64,000 nucleotides of DNA from the NCBI RefSeq assembly GCF_003943935.1, contig NZ_RJOB01000006.1, positions 62,001 to 126,000 on the forward strand, in the 5' to 3' direction. Below, piece by piece: positions 38,305 through 47,976 of the stretch; positions within the stretch are counted from its first letter, which is position 1; each line of letters starts with the position of its first letter. Under the pieces are notes generated by a model. That model searched no databases. It saw nothing but the letters and a program-made list of their open reading frames with translations, and was not told the DNA's origin. A program made the position numbers and the translations under genes. The stretch comes from Streptococcus mitis. GTDB taxonomy: Bacteria; Bacillota; Bacilli; Lactobacillales; Streptococcaceae.

Positions 38305-38319
38305 AATTTTCAGAATATT
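38305..38319. promoter_or_regulatory. CodY-like box upstream of amiA
   Basis: AATTTTCAGAATATT differs from the consensus AATTTTCWGAAAATT at one base. It lies 12 bp upstream of the -35 box, which suits nutritional repression of peptide uptake by CodY. The repressor-gene link is known from related streptococci; binding here is inferred. Confidence 0.72.
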
Positions 38320-38353
38320 TAGGCTTATTAACACAAAAAATCTGAAAAACCTA

Positions 38354-38382
38354 TTGACTGAAAATCATTTTCAAGGTATAAT
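38354..38382 (+). promoter_or_regulatory. tRNA-Cys promoter
   Basis: TTGACT (38354-38359), 17-nt spacer, TATAAT (38377-38382). Confidence 0.9.
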
Positions 38383-38394
38383 AATAAACGTTAA

Positions 38395-38465
38395 GGCGGT
38401 ATAGCCAAGTGGTAAGGCACGGCTCTGCAAAAGCTTGATCGTCGGTTCAAATCCGTCTACCGCCT
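38395..38465 (+). tRNA. tRNA-Cys (GCA)
   Basis: 71 nt with acceptor arms GGCGGTA/TACCGCC, discriminator T, anticodon loop CTGCAAA with anticodon GCA, and the T-loop GGTTCAAATCC. The 3' CCA is not encoded (sequence continues TCTAT). It stands alone with its own promoter and terminator. Confidence 0.96.
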
Positions 38466-38501
38466 TCTATAACTTGATTTATCAAGTTGCAAATGAACAG
38501 A

Positions 38502-38525
38502 AAGCCCCGTTTGAAGGGCTTTTTT
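38502..38525 (+). terminator. tRNA-Cys terminator
   Basis: AAGCCC-CGTTTGAA-GGGCTT followed by TTTTC. Confidence 0.88.
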
Positions 38526-38624
38526 CTTTTTCATCGGATAAATACGAATAACTTTTAAAAAACTTTTGGGGTAAGTTTGGGGCCAAGTTTTTTCAAGGAT
38601 ACTATTCCCTTTTAAAATCAACTG

Positions 38625-38660
38625 AAAAAAGCTTCGTCACGCATGGTGACAAAAGCCTCT
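38625..38660 (-). terminator. Terminator of CNNM/CBS gene
   Basis: Minus strand GCTTTTGTCAC-CATGC-GTGACGAAGC followed by TTTTTTC. Confidence 0.78.
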
Positions 38661-38663
38661 AGT

Positions 38664-39995
38664 TTACTCTGTTTCTTCTTCTATTTCGACTTCTGTGATT
38701 TGGACTTTTACCTTGGTAACACGTCCATTTTTCACCTTATCATTGGTTAGGATAAGCTGTTTGTTTTGGCTGACCAATTCATAGCTGAGTTTCTCAGTCG
38801 TTGGAATACTCCCAATTCCTGTTAAATAATAACCAGCGATGGTATCAACGTCATCACTTTCCAGCTCAACATCAAAGTAGCTATTAAAATCATTGAGATT
38901 CATGGTACCTTGAACAATGTAAGTATCATCGCCAATCTGATGAACATCTATTGCTGCTTTGTCCGTTTCATCATCGATTTCCCCAACGATTTCCTCTAAG
39001 AGGTCTTCCAGGGTCACCAAACCAGCCATCCCACCGTATTCATCTAGCAAGATTGCCATTTGTCTTTGGGTATTGCGAAATTCTTTTAGCAAGTCATCCA
39101 CAAAAATGGTTTCAGGAACAAAGAGTGGATCTTGTAAAATTCTCTTCCAAACAATATTGTCAAAACCGTCTACAAAGCCTGCCTTAAGAAGACTCTTGGT
39201 ATGAATAATCCCAATCACGTTATCCTTGTCTCCATCATAGACAGGGATACGAGAATAATTCTGTTTCAAAATATTTTGGATAATGGTTTGACTATCATCC
39301 TGAATATCCACCATAAAGGCATCTGTTCGAGGAACCATGACCTCTCTGGCCATTAATTCGTCCAGTGAAAAAATTCCCTGTAACATCTCAATTTCGTCAG
39401 CATCTAGTGTTTCTTCACTATTTGTCAGCATGTAGGCAATTTCATCACGGGTCATTTTTTCATCAGCATCGTCAAAGGCCACAGGAGTCAAGCGACTCAA
39501 AAGATTAGTAGACGCAGACAAGAGCCAAACAAAGGGACTAACTAGTTTTCCCAGCCCAATAATAACTGGCGCTGTACGAATCGCCAAGGCATCCTTTAGA
39601 TTAAGAGCGATTCTCTTAGGATACAATTCCCCAAAAACGATGGAAATATAAGTCAAAAATGCTAAAGATAGAAAACTTGCAACGGCATAAGATGTTTCAC
39701 CATTTCCAAGCCAAGATGCAATTTCTCGTCCCAGAGTGTCTGCCAAACTCGCCCCAGATAAGATCGTAATCAGGGTAATCCCTACTTGAATGGTTGATAA
39801 AAAGTGGTTAGGATTTTCTAGTACCTTCAGCAGACGGATATAGCGTCTATCTCCTTCTTCTGCCTTTTGTTCAACCCGCGCACGGTTAAGTGACACCATG
39901 GCCATTTCTGTGGCTGAGAAAAAGGCATTCAACACCGTCAAGATAAACAATAAAACAAATTGTAGCAACAAATTCTGACTACTTGGGTCTTCCAT
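38664..39995 (-). CDS. CNNM-CBS-CorC (hemolysin-type) membrane protein
   Basis: 443 residues. A CNNM/DUF21 membrane domain (residues about 1-190) starts with LLQFVLLFILTVLNAFFSATEMAMVSLNRARV. A CBS pair follows (about 205-330, with VMVPRTDAFMVDIQDD and YSRIPVYDGDKDNVIGIIHTKSLL). A C-terminal CorC/HlyC transporter-associated domain comes last (about 345-430). Family members act in Mg2+/Co2+ efflux or tolerance; the old name hemolysin is not supported by mechanism. RBS TAGGAG and an extended -10 (40028-40033) precede it. Confidence 0.93.
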   Translation of the reverse strand: MEDPSSQNLLLQFVLLFILTVLNAFFSATEMAMVSLNRARVEQKAEEGDRRYIRLLKVLENPNHFLSTIQVGITLITILSGASLADTLGREIASWLGNGETSYAVASFLSLAFLTYISIVFGELYPKRIALNLKDALAIRTAPVIIGLGKLVSPFVWLLSASTNLLSRLTPVAFDDADEKMTRDEIAYMLTNSEETLDADEIEMLQGIFSLDELMAREVMVPRTDAFMVDIQDDSQTIIQNILKQNYSRIPVYDGDKDNVIGIIHTKSLLKAGFVDGFDNIVWKRILQDPLFVPETIFVDDLLKEFRNTQRQMAILLDEYGGMAGLVTLEDLLEEIVGEIDDETDKAAIDVHQIGDDTYIVQGTMNLNDFNSYFDVELESDDVDTIAGYYLTGIGSIPTTEKLSYELVSQNKQLILTNDKVKNGRVTKVKVQITEVEIEEETE

Positions 39996-40027
39996 AGTTC
40001 TTCTCCTAAAATAGTATCTTATCCTTT

Positions 40028-40033
40028 ATTATA
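40028..40033 (-). promoter_or_regulatory. Extended -10 promoter of CNNM gene
   Basis: Minus strand TGATATAAT; no good -35 visible. Confidence 0.65.
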
Positions 40034-40069
40034 TCACAAAATCTAGTCCAGTACATATTATTTTTTCTC

Positions 40070-40182
40070 ATACTCTTCGAAAATCTCTTCAAACTAGGTC
40101 AGCTCTATCTGCAATCTCAAAGCTGTGCTTTGAGCAACCTGCGGCTAGCTTCCTAGTTTGCTTTTTGATTTTCATTGAGTAT
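40070..40182 (-). repeat. BOX element (minus orientation)
   Basis: Reverse-oriented copy: boxC end atactcttcgaaaatctctt at 40070 and boxA start ttttcattgagtat at 40182. It lies between the endA terminator and the CNNM gene promoter. Confidence 0.9.
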
Positions 40183-40213
40183 CAGTGTCTATTGTAGCCC
40201 TGCTTAAACTAGT

Positions 40214-40252
40214 AAAAAAGAACTCCTACATCCACAAATGACATAGGAGTTT
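40214..40252 (-). terminator. endA terminator
   Basis: Minus strand AACTCCTA ... TAGGAGTT followed by CTTTTTTAC. Confidence 0.85.
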
Positions 40253-40262
40253 ATGTTATCTT

Positions 40263-41306
<1,044 letters not shown>

Positions 41307-41314
<8 letters not shown>

Positions 41315-42590
41315 CTTCATCACTTGCCTCAATCCGCTGAATCTTAGCGCCCAGCTGCGCTAACTTCTCATGAAAACGGTAGTAACCTCTATCCAAGTGA
41401 ACCAATTTACCAACCACGGTCTCTCCTTGTGCTACCAAACCTGTCAAAATCAAGGCTGCGCTGGCACGAAGGTCAGTCGAAAGAACTTCTGCCCCCTGCA
41501 AAGGCTGTCCACCAATAATACGTGCTGTATCACGGATAATCTCAGAATGCAAGCCCATGCGGCGCATTTCTTCTAGATGTTGGAAACGATTTTCAAATAC
41601 CGTCTCCACCATAGTTGATTCCCCTTTTGCGACGGTCATCAAGGCTGTAAATTGGGCCTGCATATCCGTTGGAAATCCTGGGTGGGGCAAGGTTTTTACA
41701 TGGACAGCTTTTAGATTTTCTAATTGAGAACGAACACGAATTCCTTCATCTTCTTCAATTACTTCAACACCCATTTCAAGCAACTTGGCAATCAAGGGAC
41801 GGTTGTGCTCCCAGACAGCATCTCGAATCAAGACATCACCACCAGTCATGGCAGCAGCTACCATAAAGGTTCCAGCTTCGATACGATCTTGAACCACATT
41901 GTGAGTCGTACCGTGAAGTTTCTCAACACCAGTAATGGTAATGGTCTCCGTACCAGCCCCTTTGACCTTGGCTCCCATTTCATTTAGGAGAATGGCTAGG
42001 TCCACAATCTCAGGCTCACGCGCAGCATTTTCAATTACTGTCACCCCATCAGCCAGCGTCGCTGCCATCATCAAGTTCTGCGTTGCACCAACACTTGGAA
42101 AGTCCATGTAGATATGAGCTCCATGTAAGCGATCAGCCTTGGCTTCGATGTAACCAGCTGTCTGGCTAATCTTAGCCCCCATAGCTTCCAGACCTTTCAA
42201 ATGAAGATCAATAGGGCGGCTACCAATCGTACAACCACCTGGCATGGATACCTTAGCATGACCTACACGGGCAAGAATTGGCCCCAAGACAACGATGGAT
42301 GCGCGCATCTTGCTGACATACTTGTAAGGAGCTTCCTCTGTGATGTCGCCAGTCGCGTTCACCTCGACAAGATGGGCTTCCTCATCAAAATCTACCTTGG
42401 CATTTAAACCACGAACCACCTGATTCATAGTGAAAACATCTGACAAGATAGGAACATTCTGCAAGACGGTCTTTCCTTCACTTGCTAGAATAGTCGCTGC
42501 CAACAAGGGCAAGACTGCATTTTTTGCTCCCTCGATCGTAACACTTCCTACCAGACGATTATCGCCACCTTGAACCACAATTTTTTCCAT
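41307..42590 (-). CDS. murA: UDP-GlcNAc 1-carboxyvinyltransferase
   Basis: It catalyses the first committed step of peptidoglycan synthesis, adding enolpyruvate to UDP-GlcNAc. The 427-residue EPSP-synthase fold has [15 protein letters not shown] (residues 21-35) and the fosfomycin-target loop [16 protein letters not shown] with active-site Cys120. RBS AAAGGAA. It follows the DUF1146 gene by 23 bp and overlaps epuA. Streptococci have two MurA paralogues; this is the one linked to epuA-endA. Confidence 0.96.
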
Positions 42591-42613
42591 ACTTATTTCC
42601 TTTACTCTTGATT

Positions 42614-42844
42614 TTATAATAGTCCTCTAAGCACTTCCTGCCACAACTGATACAAACTGATAAAGAAAGAACTCAAGATAAAGCCCATTACGATGCTGAA
42701 AAGAGCTATCAATAAACGAACTTTTCTTGTATTCTCAGCTGTCACTTTTAAGACCTTTTCCCATCTAACAAGATTCTTTAAAAGGTAAAAACTCACATAA
42801 ATAAAGAGCATGTGACTACTTAGAGTGAATAATAATTGAACCAT
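42614..42844 (-). CDS. DUF1146 membrane protein, predicted leaderless
   Basis: 76 residues with two hydrophobic segments ([19 protein letters not shown] and [21 protein letters not shown]) joined by a basic loop [20 protein letters not shown], the DUF1146/YwzB pattern. I chose the ATG at 42844, which is the conserved start. No Shine-Dalgarno is present. A TGG-extended TATAAT ends 6 nt before the ATG, so the mRNA should begin at or next to the start codon. A TTG 18 codons upstream lacks any RBS. It is followed by murA and is probably co-transcribed with it. Confidence 0.88.
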   Translation of the reverse strand: MVQLLFTLSSHMLFIYVSFYLLKNLVRWEKVLKVTAENTRKVRLLIALFSIVMGFILSSFFISLYQLWQEVLRGLL

Positions 42845-42850
42845 TTGACT

Positions 42851-42856
42851 ATTATA
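42851..42856 (-). promoter_or_regulatory. Extended -10 promoter placing start at the ATG
   Basis: Minus strand TGGTATAAT then AGTCAA then ATG. Confidence 0.78.
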
Positions 42857-42901
42857 CCATCTTATCTGTTTGTGCGCTAGTTTGGAAACTTCACTCAAAA
42901 A

Positions 42902-43939
42902 CTAGGGATTGTTTTTCAAGTAATCAATTGCATCTTGTAGGGTTTTAACGGGAACAATTTTCATAGCCGTCTTGATTGTTTTGGCTGCTTCTAGGGCTGT
43001 CTGGTAATTGTTTTTCGCATCTGGATGCGCTTTTTGTTCTTCTTCGCTAACAGGATTATCAGGGGCAAAGAAAATCGCGGCACCTTCTCTAGCCGAAGCT
43101 ACAACTTTCTTATCAATACCTCCAATGTCCCCCACATTACCATCGCGGTCAATAGTTCCTGTGCCGGCAACGATACGGCCATTACGAAGGCCTGGGTCAG
43201 CTATTTGAGTATAAATAGCCAGACTAAACATGAGACCTGCACTTGGTCCGCCGATACCAGCTGTTGAAAAACGAATTGGAACATCACTAGTTACTTCTGT
43301 ACGGTCAATCAAGCCGATTCCAATTCCATTTTTGCCATTTTCCAAGGTGATAATCTTACCTTCTGCAGACTTGGTTTGCCCATCCTCTTCATAGGTGACC
43401 TTGACGGAGTCCCCTAGTTTTTGAGAATTGACGTAATCAATCAAATCTTTGGAACTGTCAAAAGTCTGATCATTGACTGCTGTGACTGTATCAGAGATGT
43501 TGAGAATCCCTTTAAAGGTCGAATTATCCGTCACAGTCAAAACATAAACCCCAAGGTATTTGAGTTCAATATCCTTACCAGCTGTTTTTAGTCCTTGATA
43601 CTTGGCCATATTTTGCGATGTCTGCATGTAGAATTGATTGATTCGCATAAATTCAACATCTGAAGAGCCACCTGTAGTCTCCTGGGCACTACGAATATCT
43701 GTAAAAGGCGTCAACCAAGCATAAATCATATGGGCTAAAGTAGCATGCTGAACACCAACCGTAACGAATTGATAGGCACCAGCTTCCTTATCTTCTGTGT
43801 CATTGACTTTGAGGACCTGGCGAATATCTTCCGAACCACCTGGAACCTCTATATAGTAAGGCAAGGGTACCACAAAAGCCAAGAAAGTCGCTATCAAGGC
43901 CGCAATGACGTATAAGGGCCATCTAATCTTTTTTTTCAT
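42902..43939 (-). CDS. PDZ/Lon-type membrane protease, SepM-like
   Basis: 345 residues: an N-terminal membrane anchor ([21 protein letters not shown]), a PDZ domain (about 120-200, with [29 protein letters not shown]) and a C-terminal Lon-like (S16) protease domain with the Ser of [16 protein letters not shown] and the Lys of [16 protein letters not shown]. The S. mutans relative SepM trims the competence peptide; the pneumococcal role differs. It overlaps coaD by 17 bp. Confidence 0.93.
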   Translation of the reverse strand: MKKKIRWPLYVIAALIATFLAFVVPLPYYIEVPGGSEDIRQVLKVNDTEDKEAGAYQFVTVGVQHATLAHMIYAWLTPFTDIRSAQETTGGSSDVEFMRINQFYMQTSQNMAKYQGLKTAGKDIELKYLGVYVLTVTDNSTFKGILNISDTVTAVNDQTFDSSKDLIDYVNSQKLGDSVKVTYEEDGQTKSAEGKIITLENGKNGIGIGLIDRTEVTSDVPIRFSTAGIGGPSAGLMFSLAIYTQIADPGLRNGRIVAGTGTIDRDGNVGDIGGIDKKVVASAREGAAIFFAPDNPVSEEEQKAHPDAKNNYQTALEAAKTIKTAMKIVPVKTLQDAIDYLKNNP

Positions 43940-44411
43940 TTCTTATTTCCTCCAAAATACTCTCAGGAACATAGCAGGCAATATCCTGACCAAACTTCAA
44001 TAGCTCTCGAACACCTGATGAACTGATATAGAGATGTTCAGGTCGGCTATGTAAATATATGGTCTCTATATCAGGAGACAGTTGATGGTTGTAGTAATCA
44101 AAACTAGCTTCATATTGTAAATCTGCTGCATTTCTCAAACCCCGTACTAGGCAAGTAGCCCCCAGTCTTTTTGCAACATCAACCACCAATTCATCATGAG
44201 AAGACACAACTGCAACATTTTCCAAATGTTTCACAGCCTTTTCTAGCCCCCGTTTACGATTTTCGATAGGGAGAAATCCTTGTTTGTGGGGATTAAAAAA
44301 AATACCCACATAGAGCTTATCAAAGAGTTTGCTAGCTCGTTCAATCATATCCAGATGCCCATTTGTCATCGGATCAAATGAGCCTGTGAATAAGCCAATC
44401 TTATCTGACAT
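43923..44411 (-). CDS. coaD: Phosphopantetheine adenylyltransferase
   Basis: It converts 4'-phosphopantetheine to dephospho-CoA. The 162-residue nucleotidyltransferase has [18 protein letters not shown] (T/HxGH site), [12 protein letters not shown] and SPDIETIYL plus [11 protein letters not shown]. It overlaps rsmD by 11 bp and the protease gene by 17 bp, the usual rsmD-coaD-protease cluster. Confidence 0.97.
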   Translation of the reverse strand: MSDKIGLFTGSFDPMTNGHLDMIERASKLFDKLYVGIFFNPHKQGFLPIENRKRGLEKAVKHLENVAVVSSHDELVVDVAKRLGATCLVRGLRNAADLQYEASFDYYNHQLSPDIETIYLHSRPEHLYISSSGVRELLKFGQDIACYVPESILEEIRNEKKD

Positions 44412-44940
44412 AGACTGTCACCTTACTAATTCCATAAATTTTTTCCTTCCAGATGCCCAGACAGGCAATTTCTTCTGGAAGTTCCACTGCTTTGTCCGTC
44501 TCACACACGACCATGACATCTTCAGAAAAAAGCTCTCTCTCAGCCATTTTTTCAATATCTGCTACGATTTGTTCCTTGGCATAAGGAGGGTCTAAGAAAA
44601 TAAGGTCGAAAGGCCCAGACACCTGCTCCAGAGCTCGTTCCGCATCCATCTTGAGGAGTTGAAATTTTCCAACTTCCTTGGTCATCTGGATATTTTCAGC
44701 CACGATGACCTGAGCCTTACGGTCTCGCTCTACCAAAACAGCGCTAGCCATGCCACGCGATACTGCCTCAATAGATAAGCCACCACTACCTGCATAAAGG
44801 TCCAAGACTCGCCCCCCTTCAAAGTAGGGACCAATCATGTTAAAAATGGCGCCCCTAACCTTATCCGAAGTGGGTCTTGTTATCTTTCCTTCTAACGTCT
44901 TGAGGGGACGACCCCCATAGATTCCTGATACGATTTTCAT
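44401..44940 (-). CDS. rsmD: 16S rRNA (guanine-966-N2)-methyltransferase, predicted leaderless
   Basis: 179 residues with the SAM-binding loop [18 protein letters not shown] and catalytic motif FLDPPYAKE. The start [15 protein letters not shown] is the conserved family start. No Shine-Dalgarno precedes the ATG; instead a TGG-extended TATAAT ends 7 nt upstream, predicting a leaderless transcript. It is the first gene of rsmD-coaD-protease. Confidence 0.95.
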   Translation of the reverse strand: MKIVSGIYGGRPLKTLEGKITRPTSDKVRGAIFNMIGPYFEGGRVLDLYAGSGGLSIEAVSRGMASAVLVERDRKAQVIVAENIQMTKEVGKFQLLKMDAERALEQVSGPFDLIFLDPPYAKEQIVADIEKMAERELFSEDVMVVCETDKAVELPEEIACLGIWKEKIYGISKVTVYVR

Positions 44941-44947
44941 ACCGTTT

Positions 44948-44953
44948 ATTATA
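44948..44953 (-). promoter_or_regulatory. Extended -10 promoter of rsmD, start at the ATG
   Basis: Minus strand TTGGTATAAT then AAACGGT then ATG; no recognisable -35. Confidence 0.8.
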
Positions 44954-44978
44954 CCAAATTATGGGCGAAAAGAGAAAG

Positions 44979-45002
44979 AAAACCGAACCTTGCGGTTCGA
45001 TT
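44979..45002 (-). terminator. asnA terminator
   Basis: Minus strand AATCGAACC-GCAA-GGTTCGGTTTTC. Confidence 0.82.
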
Positions 45003-45004
45003 CT

Positions 45005-45997
45005 CTATAAAATATTTTCGTAAGTATCGCGGACTTCTTGAGGCCAAACACTTGTTTGCACTTCTCCGATATGTTTCTTGCGAAGTAAGAACATGGCCAT
45101 ACGAGATTGTCCAATTCCTCCACCGATTGTCAATGGGAATAGGCCATTCAACAAAGCCTTATGCCATTCCAATTCCAAGCGGTCTTCATCACCAGTGATT
45201 TCTACCTGACGACGAAGGGTTTCTTCATCTACACGGATTCCCATAGAAGACAACTCAAAGGCTCCACCTAAAGACTCATTCCAAACAAGAATATCGCCGT
45301 TAAGACCCTTGTAGCCATTTTCAGACTCACTTGTCCAGTCATCGTAGTCTGGTGCACGTCCATCGTGCGGTTTACCGTCTGGTAATTCACCACCGATACC
45401 AATCAAGAAAACAGCACCAAATTCTTTACAGATGGCATTTTCACGTTCTTTCGGTGTCAAGTCTGGGTAGCGTTCTACCAACTCTTCTGTATGGATGAAA
45501 GTGATTTGTTTTGGCAAAATTGATTCGATATCATAGCGGGCTTCAACAGCTAGCTCAGTCAGGCGAATAGCCTTGTAAATCTTCTCAACAGTTTCTTTTA
45601 GGTAAGCAATGTTACGTTGGCCATTTGGAATGACCTTTTCCCAGTCCCACTGATCAACATAAACAGAGTGGGTCGCATCCAGCGAGTCTTCGTCTGGACG
45701 AAGGGCCTTCATGTGAACAAAGAGACCTTCACCCTCACCGAAACCAAAGCGGGCCAAGGTATGGCGTTTCCATTTAGCAAGTGAGTGCACCACTTCATAA
45801 GTAGCATCAGGGATTTGGAGAACCTTGACCGATACGGCATTCTCCACACCTGATAAGTTGTCCTGCATCCCATCACCGACCTTACTCAAGATGGGACCTT
45901 GCACTTCGACAACTTCTAGCTTATCTTTCAAATACTGGGTAAAAGTGTTTTTGACAAAAGAAATTTCTTCTTGTTGATGGATAAAACTTTTCTTCAT
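45005..45997 (-). CDS. asnA: Aspartate-ammonia ligase
   Basis: It makes asparagine from aspartate and ammonium with ATP. The 330-residue class-II-synthetase-like enzyme has [21 protein letters not shown] near the N-terminus, [14 protein letters not shown] and the C-terminal motif [20 protein letters not shown]. It is monocistronic with RBS GAGGAG and -10 TATAAT at 46027-46032. Its use of free ammonium fits with glnA in this window. Confidence 0.97.
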   Translation of the reverse strand: MKKSFIHQQEEISFVKNTFTQYLKDKLEVVEVQGPILSKVGDGMQDNLSGVENAVSVKVLQIPDATYEVVHSLAKWKRHTLARFGFGEGEGLFVHMKALRPDEDSLDATHSVYVDQWDWEKVIPNGQRNIAYLKETVEKIYKAIRLTELAVEARYDIESILPKQITFIHTEELVERYPDLTPKERENAICKEFGAVFLIGIGGELPDGKPHDGRAPDYDDWTSESENGYKGLNGDILVWNESLGGAFELSSMGIRVDEETLRRQVEITGDEDRLELEWHKALLNGLFPLTIGGGIGQSRMAMFLLRKKHIGEVQTSVWPQEVRDTYENIL

Positions 45998-46026
45998 AAA
46001 CTACTCCTCAAAAATTAATTAAAAGC

Positions 46027-46032
46027 ATTATA
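46027..46032 (-). promoter_or_regulatory. asnA -10 box
   Basis: Minus strand TATAAT, about 30 nt before the ATG; -35 not clear. Confidence 0.55.
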
Positions 46033-46065
46033 CACCTATTTCCAAGAAAAGGAAAGAGCAAATAT

Positions 46066-46095
46066 AAAAAAATCAGTGCTCCTTGGAACACTGAT
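46066..46095 (-). terminator. Terminator of Bax-inhibitor gene
   Basis: Minus strand ATCAGTGTTCC-AA-GGAGCACTGAT followed by TTTTTTT. Confidence 0.88.
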
Positions 46096-46107
46096 GTCAT
46101 GAATCTT

Positions 46108-46791
46108 TTAGTCATTGCGACCGAAGATACGTAGAATACTTAGGAAAAGATTGATAAAATCAAGATAGATACTGAGAGCCATTGACACAACCCAACCTGT
46201 CGCCACACGACCTTGTGATTGTTCATATGCGAGACGAATTCTTTGGTTGTCCCAAGCAATCAACCCTGAGAAGACCAAAACCATGGCTACGCTAATCATA
46301 TAATCAAAGAAGCCACTAGCTAAGAAAATATTAACTACCATGGCAATCAACAAACCGATTAGAGCTGCCATCATCGCTCGACCAATCCCACTCAAATCTT
46401 TCTTGGTGAAGATACCAACTGCCGCCATGACAAAGAAGAGAAGAGCGCTCGACACAAAGGCTGATAAAACTGTACCTGGAGTATAGAAGGCCACCACAAA
46501 ACTGAGGGTAAAGCCGTTTAAAACAGAGTAAAGTAAAAATACTGGAAGAGCAGCTGGACTATTCTTTAAGGCCATGTTACTAGCAACGAAAACCAAGGCC
46601 AACTCTGCAAAGGTTGCAATGGTCAACCAGAGACGTCCCTGCATCAAAAAGTAAACTAACTGAGACTGAAAGGCCGTCAACATGAGGCCAGATACCAAAG
46701 CGGATAATCCGATTCCTAGTCCGACAAAGGCATAGACCTTAGCGTAAAATTGATTGAGACCAGTACGGTCTTGTATAATAGTATGATTCAT
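46108..46791 (-). CDS. Bax inhibitor-1 / YccA family membrane protein
   Basis: 227 residues with seven hydrophobic segments and the family end motif SIYLDFINLFLSILRIFG. Bacterial BI-1 proteins act as pH-dependent cation (Ca2+) leak channels or FtsH modulators; the role here is not known. Its N-terminus MNHTIIQDRTGLNQFYAKVYAF is typical for lactobacillales. It is preceded by RBS AAAGGAG and TGTTATAAT at 46825-46830. Confidence 0.92.
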   Translation of the reverse strand: MNHTIIQDRTGLNQFYAKVYAFVGLGIGLSALVSGLMLTAFQSQLVYFLMQGRLWLTIATFAELALVFVASNMALKNSPAALPVFLLYSVLNGFTLSFVVAFYTPGTVLSAFVSSALLFFVMAAVGIFTKKDLSGIGRAMMAALIGLLIAMVVNIFLASGFFDYMISVAMVLVFSGLIAWDNQRIRLAYEQSQGRVATGWVVSMALSIYLDFINLFLSILRIFGRND

Positions 46792-46824
46792 CCTTGTCTC
46801 CTTTTCTATGAATATCTTTCCTTG

Positions 46825-46830
46825 ATTATA
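46825..46830 (-). promoter_or_regulatory. Extended -10 promoter of Bax-inhibitor gene
   Basis: Minus strand TGTTATAAT. Confidence 0.65.
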
Positions 46831-46846
46831 ACAAAGAAAGTTAAAA

Positions 46847-47587
46847 TTAGCTTAAATGAAAAATCAAAATACCGGCTGCAACTGCAACATTCAGACTCTC
46901 TGCCTGACCCTTCATGCTAATATGGACCAACTGGTCTGCACTTTCAGCCATGAGGGGACTAATTCCTTGGCCCTCATTTCCCATGACCAAGACAAACTGA
47001 TCTAAATGAGGCAAGTCACGATAATCTTTAGAATCCTTGGAAAGAGTGGTTGCCAGCACAGGGATACCAGCCTTTTTAGCTTCCTCGAGAAGTGCTTGGC
47101 TTGACATCCGATAAATAGGCAAATGAAAATGACTGCCTTGCATAGAACGTAGGGTCTTGAGACTATAGATGTCTGCCGACTTATCTGAAACAATCACTCC
47201 TGTAAAGCCTGCTGCATCCGCAGTTCGAATGATAGTTCCCACATTACCAGGATCTTGCACATCTTCCAAAAACAAGAACTTGCCCTGACTCAAATCAGCT
47301 TGTCCTACTTCTTCTTTTTGAACCACCGCAACAATTCCCTGTGGAGTCTGAGAATCCGCCAAATCCAGCAAAATATCCTCTGACACCCAGACAGTTTGCA
47401 GAAAAGTAGTTAACTGATCTCGGTAATTTTCTAAGGCAAAGATTTTCTCAATCGTCACTCCAGCTTGAACAGCTTCTTCAAACAAGTGCCAGCCTTCAAT
47501 CAAATAGGCAGACTTGCGGTATTTTTTTTGGTGTAATTTCTTGGCATTTTTTACCACAGAATTGGCTTTTGAGGTTATAATAGTCAT
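46847..47587 (-). CDS. SpoU/TrmH-family RNA 2'-O-methyltransferase, predicted leaderless
   Basis: 246 residues. A substrate-binding N-terminal domain (SKANSVVKNAKKLHQKKYRKS) is followed by the knotted SPOUT domain with the motifs LFLEDVQDPGNVGTIIRTADAAGF, LVMGNEGQGIS and HISMKGQAESLNVAVAAGIL. The RNA target is unknown. The conserved start is the ATG at 47587; it has no Shine-Dalgarno, and TGTTATAAT ends 6 nt upstream, again predicting a leaderless mRNA. A longer frame to 47605 has no support. Confidence 0.93.
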   Translation of the reverse strand: MTIITSKANSVVKNAKKLHQKKYRKSAYLIEGWHLFEEAVQAGVTIEKIFALENYRDQLTTFLQTVWVSEDILLDLADSQTPQGIVAVVQKEEVGQADLSQGKFLFLEDVQDPGNVGTIIRTADAAGFTGVIVSDKSADIYSLKTLRSMQGSHFHLPIYRMSSQALLEEAKKAGIPVLATTLSKDSKDYRDLPHLDQFVLVMGNEGQGISPLMAESADQLVHISMKGQAESLNVAVAAGILIFHLS

Positions 47588-47600
47588 AGAAATATTATAA
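47568..47600. promoter_or_regulatory. Overlapping divergent promoters of TrmH-like gene and acyP
   Basis: Minus strand -10 TATAAT at 47594-47599, extended by TGT. On the plus strand TTGAGG, an 18-nt spacer and TATTAT lie in the same stretch and could serve acyP, so RNA polymerase binding would be mutually exclusive. Confidence 0.6.
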
Positions 47601-47620
47601 CACAATCAAAGGGGTTTGGT

Positions 47621-47899
47621 ATGCAAAAGGTTAGAATGATTGCCCAAGGTAGGGTGCAGGGAGTCGGTTTTCGTTGGGGTGTTTACAGCCTAGCACTTGA
47701 AATCGGTGGCATCACAGGTCGAGTATGGAATAACGACGATGGCACAGTGGAAATCTTAGCCCAAGCAGACTCATCTGCTGTCATGGCGAAATTTATCCAA
47801 GAAATTCGAAAAGGACCAACTCCTTTTTCAAAAGTCAGCTACTTAGATGTCAAACTGAGCAACTTTCCTCCCTACCCTGACTTTAAAATCGCAAATTAG
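47621..47899 (+). CDS. acyP: Acylphosphatase
   Basis: This 92-residue enzyme hydrolyses acyl phosphates such as acetyl phosphate and carbamoyl phosphate. The phosphate-binding loop GRVQGVGFRWGV has the catalytic Arg18, and the catalytic Asn is in RVWNNDDG (Asn36 or 37). RBS AAAGGGG precedes the ATG. It is followed by yidC2, a conserved neighbour pair in streptococci. Confidence 0.95.
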   Translation: MQKVRMIAQGRVQGVGFRWGVYSLALEIGGITGRVWNNDDGTVEILAQADSSAVMAKFIQEIRKGPTPFSKVSYLDVKLSNFPPYPDFKIAN

Positions 47900-47912
47900 G
47901 TCTCTAGAACTA

Positions 47913-47941
47913 TTGTATATTTTGTAAAAAAACAGTAGAAT
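47913..47941 (+). promoter_or_regulatory. yidC2 promoter
   Basis: TTGTAT (47913-47918), 17-nt spacer, TAGAAT (47936-47941). A second TATAAT at 47949-47954 lacks a good -35. Confidence 0.65.
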
Positions 47942-47976
47942 AGAAAGGTATAATTTTTAAAGAAGGAATAAAAACA

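Larger units (their letters stand above)
38228..38663. other. 436-bp region with regulatory sites and tRNA
   Basis: Contains the amiA promoter and CodY-like box, the tRNA-Cys gene with its own promoter, an 8-bp hairpin AACTTGAT/ATCAAGTT (38471-38488), the tRNA terminator and the terminator of the CNNM gene. No protein gene is visible. Confidence 0.85.

Noticed and set aside
38664..39995. Hemolysin
   Set aside because: The architecture is CNNM-CBS-CorC, an ion-transport type; no toxin signature.
42845..42898. N-terminal extension of the DUF1146 protein from a TTG codon
   Set aside because: No RBS; the extension contains the predicted promoter and is not in the family's usual length.
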